Made by a program: the position numbers and the translations under genes. Positions 19,737 to 29,249 of a stretch of 64,000 nucleotides of DNA are shown here, one piece after another. The stretch lies in NCBI GenBank assembly GCA_020723305.1, contig DYJC01000006.1, positions 248,001 through 312,000 on the forward strand, in the 5' to 3' direction. This DNA is from Desulfosudis oleivorans (GTDB taxonomy: Bacteria > Desulfobacterota > Desulfobacteria > Desulfobacterales > SURF-7). The notes beneath the pieces were generated by a model that was given only the letters and a program-made list of their open reading frames with translations, had not been told where the DNA came from and searched no databases. Within the stretch, counting starts at the first letter, position 1, and every line of letters begins with the position of its first letter.

Positions 19737-19899
19737 AGCAGCCCTCCTTTTTAAAAAGATAATTTTTTTAAAAATCAGAATACTAAAAATCCGAGCCAAT
19801 CCAACAAACAGCCAGCAACAGTTGATCTATTAAAACATAGTCATTAGCAAATACGATATCGCTGTCATGGACATTATTTAGTGGTTTTCATAATAAGCA

Positions 19900-20009
19900 A
19901 AACACCCCCCCCAAGGGAGACCAAGGGGGGTGTAATAAAGCTTTACCACCGTAAGTAGTTTTTTTTAAAGATAAAACACCCCCCAAGCCCCCCTCAAGGG
20001 GGGAATTAT
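19900..20009. repeat. MITE-like C-rich palindromic repeat, family 1 (copy 1)
   Basis: About 110 bp. AACACCCCCCCCAAGGGAG at the left and CCCCCTCAAGGGGGGAATTA at the right frame an AT-rich centre. Similar elements occur at 46966-47075 and 58857-58970. All three are intergenic, of similar length, with C-run/G-run arms that can fold into a cruciform. No ORF. Here it separates two dockerin-protein genes. Confidence 0.75.
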
Positions 20010-20015
20010 CTTAGG

Positions 20016-23000
20016 TTAATCGCCATACGGGCAGACACATCCACTTAACCCAAACTGATTTCTTACTATCACCTTATCAATAATATTCACCACTCCGTCC
20101 CGGTTCACATCCGCAGGAATCCATCCAGGGTCACCACCCTGCCCAAAGGCATTTCTCACCAGAACCTTGTCAACGATGTTCACCACCCCATCACCGTTCA
20201 CATCACCTGCCCGTTTCACATAAATGGCGGCGATTCCTTTTGTACTCAGGCCGCTCAAAGAGGAAGTCACCGTCACTTGAACACGGTAAGGGCAAGGATG
20301 GGGGCCACTGTCTGGCGGATCAAAGGTCACTGTTGCTCCGTTGCCGGTAATGGTTCCACCGTTCATGGCTTGCCATACATAGGAGAGTTCACCTTCATGC
20401 GGATCTATTGCATCCACGGAAATGGAAGCAGTGGAAAGTTCGGAGATGCATTCCGGGTATTCCATTGCTTCAATGGATACCGCTCCTCCCAGGCCGATAC
20501 CGAATGGATCAACAATGGTGCGGTTGGCTATGCCATCCGCATCACCGAAACCTCCGTCCTTTACCCGGACGATCACATAGTTGTATGGCGTTCCCGTCAT
20601 GAAAGTGGCGTGAGCCGAATAGTCGTGCCAGCCGTCAATGGCATCATATTTATACAATTTGAATCCAGGAGGAGCTGTGCCGGTATAGTAAGCAACGACA
20701 TCAGCTTCATCGCCCTCGTTGAAGACGTTTATTTTACATGCCACAATTCCCAAGGGGAATGGCCCCATAGTGGCCGGTGGAGGGGGAACGTGTGTGGCCG
20801 GGTTTATGGATCTAACGGATTCAATAGATTCAATGGTGGTGCATCCGCCGGCAGGTTCAATACCGATGGAGCCTCCGCCTACTGCCGTATAGAGGGTTTT
20901 AATAGCTGTGGTTTCCTGGTTGTCGGGAGTTCCGTTGTCGTTCATGTCGATTGGATCACCCGTGGGCGGTGCCTGCCCATCCGGAATACCGTCACCGTTG
21001 TTATCGCTGGTAGCGGGTGTTGTTTGAAATGAAAAAATTGCAGACCAGTCGGATTCGTTATTATAGTTGTCATAAAAACGCGCCCGCCAATAATAGGTCG
21101 TTCCCGGTTCGAGAACCGCCTCTGAAACAGTCAGGCTCGTCAACTGGGACATACTGGTGATGTCCAAAACAATACCGGAGGCGCAATCGGCTGCGGTAGA
21201 CAATTGCCACTCGGTTCTGGCGTGAATGTCTCCCAAACCCGGATCTGAAAATGGCCCAGTATGCAGCAGGGGCGTCAGGGACACACCACTTGCCGTGTTG
21301 GCTGGTGAAAGCAGGGTCGGTGCAACCGGAGGTGTAGGCAGCGGAGTCCCGCAATCAAAATACAGAACCCGCTGTTCACCGTTCCCCAATGAAGATGAAT
21401 AGTCACCGATTGTGAAGCCGCAAGCAAGAGCAGGTATATAGATATTTAGTGTATCGTATGAAAATGCTCCCGCATAAGCGCCGGAGCAATCACCTGAAAA
21501 ATAAATATTACCAGCGAAAACATCCATATCGGTGTAAGTGCCCAGAATCATTTTTGTTTCAGAAGTACGAATATCAGTAACAGTTCCATACGCCTGTTCC
21601 CCCAGAAAGCTGGTAATGTTAAGCGTCCCCTGTGAACCGACCCCGTTGCCATTCACCAGATAAGAGCCGTGAATATCTCCATCCACCGCGAACCAGGTCA
21701 CATTGGAGGGGTTGGGGTCAGGGGATGTCCCAATCCCGTAAAGATCGACAGTGTATGAACCGATCTGACAGGTGCCTGTCATCCACCAATAACCAGCATA
21801 GGGGCCGGTTTGAATCATATAGGCAATAAAATTTCCGGATCCTGTGGAAGGCAGAGGAATTCCTGCCGGTTGTGCGGCCGTATAAACTGTGCCGGAAATG
21901 TCAAACGTGTTTTGAATGGATGCCTTGACAACCGTTGCTTTGCCAGTCCATACAGGCGAGTATGAATCGCTGGTCCAGTCCAACCGTGTCAGATAGGCAG
22001 GATCGATTGCGCCCAGAACATGCTCCTGGCGTGAAATATTGGTTGCCCCGATGAGTAGTGGCGATTCATAGTCGGTCTGGAAATTTCCATTGATCGCCCC
22101 CTGCATGATGCCTTTCGCAATATGCCTTGAAGATGAAGATCCGGCGGAGATCACTAAGTTTACAGATGCGCTGCCACTGGTTGTAACACCGCCCATGGGC
22201 TCCTGGCTGATGATTCGGCCAACCGGTTGCAGACAACTGCTGGCAGTGGTTACTGTACCAACTGAAAAACCTTTAGATGATAGCGCAGTCTCGGCCTCCA
22301 TCTGGGTCATGCCGAACAAATCCGGCACCACGGCTTCGGCGTCATCTTCCAGATAAAAAAAGGAATAGCTTTGACCGCTGTCTATTGCAGAGTTGTAAGA
22401 GCCAAAAAAACCGCCGTTTTCGAATTCATCCAGCATCAGACTGAAGCCTGTCTGAGTGAGCGGCCCGGTATAAACACCGGTGCAATTGCCGGTTGCGCTG
22501 CCACCGGTTAAGATCATCAGTTGGGTTCCATTATGGTAAGTGGAGGTGACCGGTGGAGCGGTATTGGAAAGAATCGAACAAGTGCCGAACCCCTGACTGC
22601 CATTTATACTGCTGAAATAGCCCGTTCCATGCAAACCATCAGCAGCCACCCACATATCCGCATATCCGTTTATGTCGCCTTCGATTCGTGTGGTCCAAAC
22701 TGTACTACCGGTTCCAGCCTGGTGAAAGGTTGAGGAAAAAGTCCCAAGTGAACCAAATTGGTAAACGCATGTTCCCTTTCCCCACCAGTATCCAGCATAG
22801 GAACCTGTCAAAATGATGAACCGTTTTTCCGTGAGTGTAACATAGCTTCCGGCTGGTATGGCAACGCCATTCACATTTCCGCCGGTAACAGGAATGGAGA
22901 AACCGCTATAATCCCTTTCTTCCACATTCACGGATTGCAAGGACGGCGGAAATCCCAGGCTGGTGAACTGCATATCATAAACCGAAGTATAGTCTGGATA

Positions 23001-23210
23001 AGCGCTGCCGATTACATATTCGATATCGCTTGAATAAGGCACACCCGTCTGTCCTGGGTATGGGTATTCCAGATTCCAGATACTTTTAATGACGGGTCCT
23101 TTAGACCAGCCTTTGTGCACCACGGTTTGGCTCAAAGCGATTGCGGGTAAAAAAAACAGCAACAGAAATGCCAACCAACATTTTTGTAAATTGGGTTTGA
23201 TCGGATTCAT
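20016..23210 (-). CDS. secreted PASTA / choice-of-anchor protein with dockerin
   Basis: 1064 residues; CAGAAAAAGGAG upstream supports the ATG at 23210. The signal peptide ends at PAIALS. Residues about 25-290 and 365-620 are two similar unrecognised beta-rich domains (GSYAGYWWGKGTC / GPYAGYWWMTGTC). They flank a PASTA domain (PDLFGMTQMEAETALSSKGF, about 300-365). An FN3-like domain follows (PTLLSPANTASGV... WSAIFSFQTTP), then a short Asp-rich linker (NNGDGIPDGQ). A choice-of-anchor U-like domain (AVGGGSIGIEPAGGC to FGDADGIANRTIVDPFGIG) precedes the shared Ig-like and dockerin module, ending GCVCPYGD. The protein is exported; its function is unknown. Confidence 0.8.
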   Translation of the reverse strand: MNPIKPNLQKCWLAFLLLFFLPAIALSQTVVHKGWSKGPVIKSIWNLEYPYPGQTGVPYSSDIEYVIGSAYPDYTSVYDMQFTSLGFPPSLQSVNVEERDYSGFSIPVTGGNVNGVAIPAGSYVTLTEKRFIILTGSYAGYWWGKGTCVYQFGSLGTFSSTFHQAGTGSTVWTTRIEGDINGYADMWVAADGLHGTGYFSSINGSQGFGTCSILSNTAPPVTSTYHNGTQLMILTGGSATGNCTGVYTGPLTQTGFSLMLDEFENGGFFGSYNSAIDSGQSYSFFYLEDDAEAVVPDLFGMTQMEAETALSSKGFSVGTVTTASSCLQPVGRIISQEPMGGVTTSGSASVNLVISAGSSSSRHIAKGIMQGAINGNFQTDYESPLLIGATNISRQEHVLGAIDPAYLTRLDWTSDSYSPVWTGKATVVKASIQNTFDISGTVYTAAQPAGIPLPSTGSGNFIAYMIQTGPYAGYWWMTGTCQIGSYTVDLYGIGTSPDPNPSNVTWFAVDGDIHGSYLVNGNGVGSQGTLNITSFLGEQAYGTVTDIRTSETKMILGTYTDMDVFAGNIYFSGDCSGAYAGAFSYDTLNIYIPALACGFTIGDYSSSLGNGEQRVLYFDCGTPLPTPPVAPTLLSPANTASGVSLTPLLHTGPFSDPGLGDIHARTEWQLSTAADCASGIVLDITSMSQLTSLTVSEAVLEPGTTYYWRARFYDNYNNESDWSAIFSFQTTPATSDNNGDGIPDGQAPPTGDPIDMNDNGTPDNQETTAIKTLYTAVGGGSIGIEPAGGCTTIESIESVRSINPATHVPPPPATMGPFPLGIVACKINVFNEGDEADVVAYYTGTAPPGFKLYKYDAIDGWHDYSAHATFMTGTPYNYVIVRVKDGGFGDADGIANRTIVDPFGIGLGGAVSIEAMEYPECISELSTASISVDAIDPHEGELSYVWQAMNGGTITGNGATVTFDPPDSGPHPCPYRVQVTVTSSLSGLSTKGIAAIYVKRAGDVNGDGVVNIVDKVLVRNAFGQGGDPGWIPADVNRDGVVNIIDKVIVRNQFGLSGCVCPYGD

Positions 23211-23326
23211 TTGTTTCTCCTTTTTCTGTTCAAATCTTTATAGGGCTGAAAAAAGTTGCCTCTCCATCTTATTCGGTAAAAACCGGAAATCAAAATTTGT
23301 ATGTAATTTACAATTCGTAATTAATT

Positions 23327-26300
23327 CTATCTCGGGCACGCACACCCACTCTGCCCAAACTGATTTCTGACGATCACCTTGTCAATGATATTCACCACGC
23401 CATCCAGATTCACATCAGCAGCTATCGAGCCTGGTTCTCCGCTTTGTCCAAAAGCATCTCGAACCATGACCTTATCGATGATATTGACGATTCCATCCCC
23501 ATTGACGTCACCGGCAAGTTTAACAGAAATCTCCACGGTCTCTTCCGCGGAAAGACCACTGACACTGGAGGTTACCGTCACCTTCACACGATATGGGCAG
23601 GCATGAGGACCGGAATCCGGCGGGTCAAAAACCACATCCACTCCCTCCCCGGTGATTTCTCCGCCATCCAGGGGCTCCCATGTATAGGAGAGCGCTCCCA
23701 TTGCCGGGTCGGTGGCTATTGCATGGATTGCGGATGAGCCCAGTTCAGATATGCAGCTCTTCGAAACGGAGATGTTTTCCAGTTCAGGGGGGCCGGCGAC
23801 GGCTGCATAAGCGCTTCCAATGTTGTTGCCCTCATCAAACTCATCGATTGCGCCGGTTTCGTCCACGACGCCGAATATTTCTATTCTGGATTCACCCGGC
23901 AGTGAAGGATTGTCCCAGATGTAGGATATCTCCTTATAGGCTCCGGGCTGAATCTCCGGAACGGAAACCATGTTCAGAAGCTCTCCGTTTGCAGACCCGC
24001 GGTGAATCGAAACCGTCACATTGCTTCCGGTTACAGATCCTTCATTTCCCACCCGGATGTTTATGAACCGACAGCTTCCGACACTCTGAACAGATATGTC
24101 CTGAACAACGAAATCCGGTTTTGTTGCAGGTATCTCGACCCGGTTATTGGTTCTGTCCCGATCATCCTGATTCAGATTTGGATCAACATCCACACGGATC
24201 ATCGATACATTTTCCAAGGCAGGAACCGTCCAGGGAACAGATACTTCCGTTTCCGCTCCTCCGGCCAAGGGTTCTGTAATGGTCTGGATAGAATTAATTG
24301 CCGTGCAAACACCTTCCGGATCACACTGGTAAAACGCGACATCGATGTCCGATGCCGGTGCTTCGCCCAGATTTTTAATTTTGGCCGTTATGGTGGCCGC
24401 AATTCCCGGCAAGGCCTTTAATGGTGTGATATTAACATCCTCAACGGTTACGGACAGATCCGTGTCCATGGTATAGATCAGGTAGCTCAGATCACTCTGC
24501 CCAGCCTTTGGAACTCCCTGAACCAGAACCGTCCGGCCGTTTACTGTTTCCTGTTGGTCTTCAAAAATCGTATGGTTTTTATCAAAAACACATAGCAGGT
24601 TCCCGTCGGGATTCAAAACACCGCTGATAAACCGTTCTGAGTCCGCATCATGGGTAAGCTGCCGCGGGCGGCTCCAGACCGACATGGCCCCATCATAGCA
24701 GGCCATCCAGATATCGCTGTATGTTTCCGAAACATCATTCCATACCAGAGCGATATTGCCGGAATCCCCCATCACCAGATTAAAATCCTTGCTGTTCAGG
24801 GATTCGCCGGGGGTTGCAACGACAACAGATCCGGCCACATCCGTTCCGGTTGCAAACCGGATATCATTGCCTTTGAGCCAGGCCAGCCGGAGAATGCCGT
24901 TGCCGTCATAGGCGAGTCTTGGATTGGCGTCTGCGATTGCATCGTTGGTCAACCGCTGGGGAGTGCCCCATACGCCTCCGGAATACGTGACACGCCAAAG
25001 CTCTGTGTCAGTGGACGTATCCAGATTATCGTCCATATCCACACAATAGACAAAGGTGGCATTGGAACCGTCATATTCCATGGCTGTTCCCAGAATCGTT
25101 CCCACTCCGGAAGCGATTGAGGCGGCTGCGCTCCAGGTTGTTCCGTTATAGTGAGACCACATCAGGGTGTTGGGCATGGAAACCGATCCAAAATAGTCAT
25201 TGAATTCGTTATTGACCCAGACCGCCATCATATCATCAGATCCGGCGGCTGAGAGGTTCGGAGAATGATCCAGGGTTGCGTTGTCCGTCAGCCTTGAGGG
25301 AGCAGACCATGTGCCGGATGCGGCATCAAAACTGCTGGCGGAAATTTCAATATGGGAGTTAAAGGTGTCGAAATCATCACTGTCCGGAAGGGCCATGTCT
25401 GCGTCCTGCCAGATGCAGGCGGCATTGCCTCCGGGTATGGATATGGCTCGTGGATTCATGTCGGCCGTTCCATCGTCAGCAATGGGCAACGAGCTGCTCC
25501 ATGTTCCGGATTCATAGGTTGTATAACGGACTTCCGTCCGGTTGATCAGGTTTCTGGAGGTGTTGTCCGCCACCCAGACAGCCAATGCCGCGTCATTGAT
25601 TTGGGCTGTATCCGGTACTGAATATGGAAAGATATTGGATGCAATGATATTCTCTTCTGTTATGGCGGCCGTAGTAATCAGCGGGGTGCTGGTTGAAACA
25701 GAGGCCGGCATGGTTCTGATCAGGTAATCCCTTGGGATAAGAGAGTAGTTGTCAGACCGAATCATGCTGTTCAGGCTGAGAGAAGTTGCAGCCTGTTCAG
25801 GCCACTTGAATTCAAGATCAATCCCCTGCCGGAAAGGCCCGGCGATCACCTGGGCCCCGCCGACAAGAACTGCGTAGGGGTCGATCCACTCCGTTTGGGG
25901 CAGAAATTCAATTCCGCTGTGGAAACCGCCGCCTGCATATCCTTCCACGCACAGTTTTTTTGCTAACCCGGCACCGAGGATTCCTTTTACAAGGGGTTCA
26001 AACTCGAACTGACCGGTGTATTCCGGCCCGGCATGTGTCCAGCCGTCAATTCCCAGTGTGAGCAGCAGGTCAAGATCCAGCTCGGATCGCAGATAAATCG
26101 GTATGCCGAAGGCAGATGCAACCGAAACTGACGGCGAGGCAAAGGTGAAATCACAACCCACACCCAGCTCACCGCCGGGCGTCCATCTTTCAAGATCATC
26201 CGACCAGTTCTGCTGAAAATCAATGGTCGCGTTGGGCTTGGCTTCGATAAACGGCAGTTTGATCCCTTTTCTGCACAAGACCCCCTTCCGGATCGTTTTT

Positions 26301-27895
26301 TTGGTTTTTCCATCAATCCCGTATGTAAACAGGCTGGCTTTCCCATTGCTGTCGATCAGGCCTGAGAGTGTCAGGCTGTCATCACCGATGCTGCCCAGAT
26401 CAAGGCCGATTTTCATTTCCGCTCCGCCGAATATCGGGAAGCTGGTGTCGATGTTGGAAGGCGCCCAGGTGGCCAGGTCAAGACTGAAACTGTCAATCCC
26501 CATAAACTTGTATTCAAAACCTTTGTTTTTGGGAACCGGAACGTAATAGACCTCCGGAAGCAGACTGGCGAATGGCGGTTGCGGAATGACTGCAAAGTTG
26601 ACTGGAAATTCTACGGATTCTTCCGTTCCACTGTTTGAAACCGCTTTTACCTTTAAGGTTCCGCCTTCGCCGAAATCCGTTCCCATGTTAAAGGATCGGG
26701 AAACTTCCGATCCCGATGCCGTATCCACAAATGTGTTGGACGGCGTGATCCAATGGACGGTTCCCGGCGGCTGGCCTCTCCAGTTGACCTTCACGGTCAG
26801 GGTTTCATATAGATCGATTCCATCCAGAAAATATTGTGTATCTTTTTCCGGCTTGAAATAGTCCCCCTGAACATCCGTGATCACAGGCTTGTTATTCGTG
26901 GTTTCCGGAATCAGCAGGATATTCATGGAAGCGGTTGATGCATCCGATATAGTCACTGTTTTTGATGCCGTGAAATAGCCGGTCTTGTTTACCGTGAGGG
27001 TGTGTGTGCCGGCTGTCAGCTCGGAAAATGAAAAATATCCATTTGCATCCGTAGCAGAGGTTACGGATTGAATCTGAACGGTTGCGTTTCCAATTTTCCC
27101 GGAAGTGGTCTTGTCCAAAACCGTTCCGAACAGGGAAGTGTCCTGCTGGCTGTAAGTGTTGATCTCAATGCTGAACAATCCCTGTGTAGCACCCTTGTCC
27201 GTGTATCCGGCCAGGAGCGGATCGATTCTGAGCATACAGTTGGCGGAAGCCGGGCCGAACACGTTCCATTGAAATGCACCGTCATTCGGCGTGGCCTCGG
27301 CCAGTGTTTCAAATGTATCTGGTTTGCCCCCCTCGCGGGAAAGGCTGATCTTCACATTCCCTTGGATTCTTTTTGTGTCCCAGGTGATGGGTTGCACAGT
27401 TCCAACTGCCCATGTCGCACCTTGCGCTGGTTTATAAATATACAAATGATCCAATCCCACACACTGTCCGGCTCGCACGGCACGAACATAGTAAGTGTAC
27501 GACTTAATCTGGATACTGGGAGCGCCGCTGCTAAACTCTACGTACCAAGCATTTTCACTGCTATACGCGTAGGTAGTAGACGACCAGTAAACGGACCCAA
27601 CAGTACCAGGAGGGAAAGAAATATCAATGACTGGACCAGGATACCTTGAATAATCAACTAGGGATTGCAGTTCATTCCGGTTGGGAAGCCGCCAGTCATC
27701 ATAGCTGGCATGGGTCAGTGTTTCGCAATAAGTGATTGCCGCCTCCCAGTTCACCCGTCCATGAGTGGCTTTTTGCCACATCAGGCCGGTGGCTGTGTCG
27801 CTCACCGTGCCATCGCCGTTGTCCCTGAAATCGGCCATGACAGCCGTCATATTCATCATGGAAAAAAGAATTGTTAACAGTAATATTTTCCGCAT
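23327..27895 (-). CDS. giant secreted DUF1566 / CARDB protein with dockerin
   Basis: About 1522 residues from the ATG at 27895, where a signal peptide begins (MRKILLLTILFSMMN, ending AVMA); the upstream extension has no signal features. Residues about 20-155 are a DUF1566 (Lcl-C) domain (NGDGTVSDTATGLMWQ, YDDWRLPNRNEL, VYWSSTTYAYSSENAWYV, YYVRAVRAGQ). Next come a KPAQGATWAVG Ig-like domain, a carboxypeptidase-regulatory-like fold (TDANGYFSFSELTAGTHTLT), a long beta-rich region with Trp-containing repeats (AVWVADN, ACIWQD, MAVWVNN), two CARDB domains (about 1205-1400), then the Ig-like and dockerin module ending GCACPR. The DUF1566 segment carries a candidate variable cassette. Confidence 0.85.
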   Translation of the reverse strand: MRKILLLTILFSMMNMTAVMADFRDNGDGTVSDTATGLMWQKATHGRVNWEAAITYCETLTHASYDDWRLPNRNELQSLVDYSRYPGPVIDISFPPGTVGSVYWSSTTYAYSSENAWYVEFSSGAPSIQIKSYTYYVRAVRAGQCVGLDHLYIYKPAQGATWAVGTVQPITWDTKRIQGNVKISLSREGGKPDTFETLAEATPNDGAFQWNVFGPASANCMLRIDPLLAGYTDKGATQGLFSIEINTYSQQDTSLFGTVLDKTTSGKIGNATVQIQSVTSATDANGYFSFSELTAGTHTLTVNKTGYFTASKTVTISDASTASMNILLIPETTNNKPVITDVQGDYFKPEKDTQYFLDGIDLYETLTVKVNWRGQPPGTVHWITPSNTFVDTASGSEVSRSFNMGTDFGEGGTLKVKAVSNSGTEESVEFPVNFAVIPQPPFASLLPEVYYVPVPKNKGFEYKFMGIDSFSLDLATWAPSNIDTSFPIFGGAEMKIGLDLGSIGDDSLTLSGLIDSNGKASLFTYGIDGKTKKTIRKGVLCRKGIKLPFIEAKPNATIDFQQNWSDDLERWTPGGELGVGCDFTFASPSVSVASAFGIPIYLRSELDLDLLLTLGIDGWTHAGPEYTGQFEFEPLVKGILGAGLAKKLCVEGYAGGGFHSGIEFLPQTEWIDPYAVLVGGAQVIAGPFRQGIDLEFKWPEQAATSLSLNSMIRSDNYSLIPRDYLIRTMPASVSTSTPLITTAAITEENIIASNIFPYSVPDTAQINDAALAVWVADNTSRNLINRTEVRYTTYESGTWSSSLPIADDGTADMNPRAISIPGGNAACIWQDADMALPDSDDFDTFNSHIEISASSFDAASGTWSAPSRLTDNATLDHSPNLSAAGSDDMMAVWVNNEFNDYFGSVSMPNTLMWSHYNGTTWSAAASIASGVGTILGTAMEYDGSNATFVYCVDMDDNLDTSTDTELWRVTYSGGVWGTPQRLTNDAIADANPRLAYDGNGILRLAWLKGNDIRFATGTDVAGSVVVATPGESLNSKDFNLVMGDSGNIALVWNDVSETYSDIWMACYDGAMSVWSRPRQLTHDADSERFISGVLNPDGNLLCVFDKNHTIFEDQQETVNGRTVLVQGVPKAGQSDLSYLIYTMDTDLSVTVEDVNITPLKALPGIAATITAKIKNLGEAPASDIDVAFYQCDPEGVCTAINSIQTITEPLAGGAETEVSVPWTVPALENVSMIRVDVDPNLNQDDRDRTNNRVEIPATKPDFVVQDISVQSVGSCRFINIRVGNEGSVTGSNVTVSIHRGSANGELLNMVSVPEIQPGAYKEISYIWDNPSLPGESRIEIFGVVDETGAIDEFDEGNNIGSAYAAVAGPPELENISVSKSCISELGSSAIHAIATDPAMGALSYTWEPLDGGEITGEGVDVVFDPPDSGPHACPYRVKVTVTSSVSGLSAEETVEISVKLAGDVNGDGIVNIIDKVMVRDAFGQSGEPGSIAADVNLDGVVNIIDKVIVRNQFGQSGCACPR
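27462..27595 (-). repeat. candidate variable-repeat cassette A in DUF1566 domain
   Basis: 134 nt composed of a 30-nt end (27462-27491), a 75-nt divergent core and a 29-nt end (27567-27595). The 30-nt end is identical, and the 29-nt end has one mismatch, to cassette B at 28004-28137; the cores are exactly the same length but differ in more than half of the residues. The two genes are otherwise only distantly similar. This resembles two variable repeats of a diversity-generating retroelement. Confidence 0.5.
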
Positions 27896-28002
27896 GTGCC
27901 TTGCCTCGACTTTTTTTCCAATACCGTACTTGTTGTACCGGCTGAAATTTCTTACAATATTCTGCAGATAAACAGTCATATCCATAGAATCCAAATACCT
28001 AC

Positions 28003-28608
28003 TCACTGTCCGGCTCGCACGGCACGAACATAGCAACCACTCGACTTACCGAGGTTGCTGGCATGGCCGCCGTAGAAACTCACGTACCACGCAAAGACAC
28101 TTCTGCTGGCGTAGGTAGTAGATGACCAGTAAACGGAATGAATACCCGACGAAACACCATCTGGAAAAAATATCGTGTTGATGCTTGGATTGATCCTGTT
28201 GCTATTCACAAGCGTTGACAGCTCCTTAACCGTCGGCATGCGCCAGTCTGAAAACCCGCCGAAGTCTTCATCGTTGACATAGGCAATAAAAGTTGCGGTG
28301 TTGGCCCAGGTATATATATTATCCCTGTCATGGACTGATCCGTCATTTGTTTTCATCTCCCAGATCAGCCCGGTGACGTTATCCCGGGTCATGATCCAGC
28401 CGTCTGCCGGGGTTGCGGTGTCCGGAAGTTCGACTCCGTTATATCCCAGTTTGGTGTAGGACGGCGGATTGATGGTATAGTCCGCATCCTCCCCGAATGT
28501 GCTGGTGTACTTTGTTGTCTGTCCGGTATCCGGCACCGGGCCTGCTGAGAGGCAGGTAGCTGTCAGCAGAATCAGGGTGATGGCATAGATAAATCGCTTG
28601 GCATCCAT
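28003..28608 (-). CDS. secreted DUF1566 (Lcl-C) domain protein
   Basis: 201 residues with a signal peptide ending near CLSAG and one DUF1566 domain over most of the length (DNVTGLIWEMKTNDGSV, FSDWRMPTVKELSTLV, VYWSSTTYASRSVFAWYV, CYVRAVRAGQ-stop). DUF1566 domains adopt a C-type-lectin-like fold and are known as variable domains of some diversity-generating retroelements. Its C-terminal 134 nt share near-identical ends with the DUF1566 part of the downstream giant gene. The stop falls directly after AGQ, the usual position of a variable repeat. The leader upstream has a strong terminator and repeat elements. The ligand is unknown. Confidence 0.8.
   Translation of the reverse strand: MDAKRFIYAITLILLTATCLSAGPVPDTGQTTKYTSTFGEDADYTINPPSYTKLGYNGVELPDTATPADGWIMTRDNVTGLIWEMKTNDGSVHDRDNIYTWANTATFIAYVNDEDFGGFSDWRMPTVKELSTLVNSNRINPSINTIFFPDGVSSGIHSVYWSSTTYASRSVFAWYVSFYGGHASNLGKSSGCYVRAVRAGQ
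28004..28137 (-). repeat. candidate variable-repeat cassette B at DUF1566 C-terminus
   Basis: Matches cassette A (27462-27595) in length and at both ends: 28004-28033 is identical, and 28109-28137 has one difference. The 75-nt core at 28034-28108 has no indels relative to A, yet 15 of about 26 residues differ. In many differing codons only positions 1 and 2 change while the final C or T is kept. It ends one base from the stop codon. No template repeat or reverse transcriptase is in the window. Confidence 0.5.
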
Positions 28609-28635
28609 AATGCTTTGTCCTTTGCATCTATATTT

Positions 28636-28675
28636 GAGTCTATTTCAAAACCATTCAGAAGCGTCCCACCTGCCC
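28636..28675. repeat. partial family-2 repeat end
   Basis: GAGTCTATTTCAAAACCATT followed by CAGAAGCGTCCCACC matches the left end of the family-2 MITE-like element (compare 9034 onward and 63939 onward). The match then stops, so this is a fragment between the terminator at 28793 and the DUF1566 gene start. Confidence 0.55.
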
Positions 28676-28792
28676 CTTATCAACATCTGATAAACAGCAT
28701 CGTTTGCAAATAAATGGGGTCATACTGCAAGTAATATTTTTTAAATCAGATGTAATATTAATTCGTTATATTGATATTGCACCTGATACCGA

Positions 28793-28830
28793 AAATAAAA
28801 AAACCGGACCGCCATGAAATGGCAATCCGG
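28793..28830 (-). terminator. strong intrinsic terminator in the leader of the DUF1566 gene
   Basis: On the minus strand CCGGATTGCCAT-TTC-ATGGCGGTCCGG forms a 12-bp stem and is followed by TTTTTTTTATTTT. It lies about 185 bp upstream of the DUF1566 start at 28608 and about 420 bp after the previous gene. The 5' arm reads AGCCGGATTGCC, close to AGCCGAGTTGCC in the riboswitch terminator at 30661-30696, suggesting a related leader element. Confidence 0.75.
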
Positions 28831-28868
28831 CTGTCCGCTAATTAAAAACAAAACCGTTTTTTTCGATC

Positions 28869-29036
28869 GAGCCAGTTTCAAAGGTCTGTTGTTGTCATTC
28901 CGATGCAAGCCGGACACACAGTGAAGCTATGCACGATCCAGTATTTTCAATCCTTTTCTGGACACCGGCTTTCGCCGGTGTGACGTGTTTTTTACACGGC
29001 CGGGTGCGCCTTTTCCCATCGTTTTGAAATTGACTC
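28869..29036. repeat. MITE-like dispersed repeat, family 2 (copy 2)
   Basis: About 168 bp from GAGCCAGTTTCAAAGGTCTG to GTTTTGAAATTGACTC, with internal AAGCCGGACACACAGTGAAG and CACCGGCTTTCGCCGGTGTG, closely matching copy 3 (54789-54931) plus a small insertion near the right end. It sits in the leader region of the DUF1566 gene. The rest of the 28609-29249 gap holds a fragment of the same family, a terminator and a hairpin; I see no gene there. Confidence 0.75.
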
Positions 29037-29172
29037 TAATGTATATAATTGTCGCGGCGATAAGAGCGATGCAATTTCCAACATGGCAATATGCTATTTA
29101 ATTTCCAGTTTTCCAGGTCTGTCGTTTATATGCAGCAAGCTCCTGTAAAAAAGTTATTTCAATCGGAACGTA

Positions 29173-29209
29173 CCTGTCTGAAGAAATCATTCAAAAATCT
29201 TCAGACAGG
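29173..29209 (-). terminator. hairpin downstream of VPLPA-CTERM gene
   Basis: CCTGTCTGAAGA and TCTTCAGACAGG form a perfect 12-bp stem with a 13-nt loop, about 40 bp after the stop of the gene at 29250. There is no immediate U-run on the minus strand, only CTTTTTT about 20 nt further. It probably marks the 3' end of the VPLPA-CTERM transcript; whether it terminates is uncertain. Confidence 0.45.
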
Positions 29210-29249
29210 CACACGATCAATTTATGGGTACTTCATCCTATTGGAAAAG

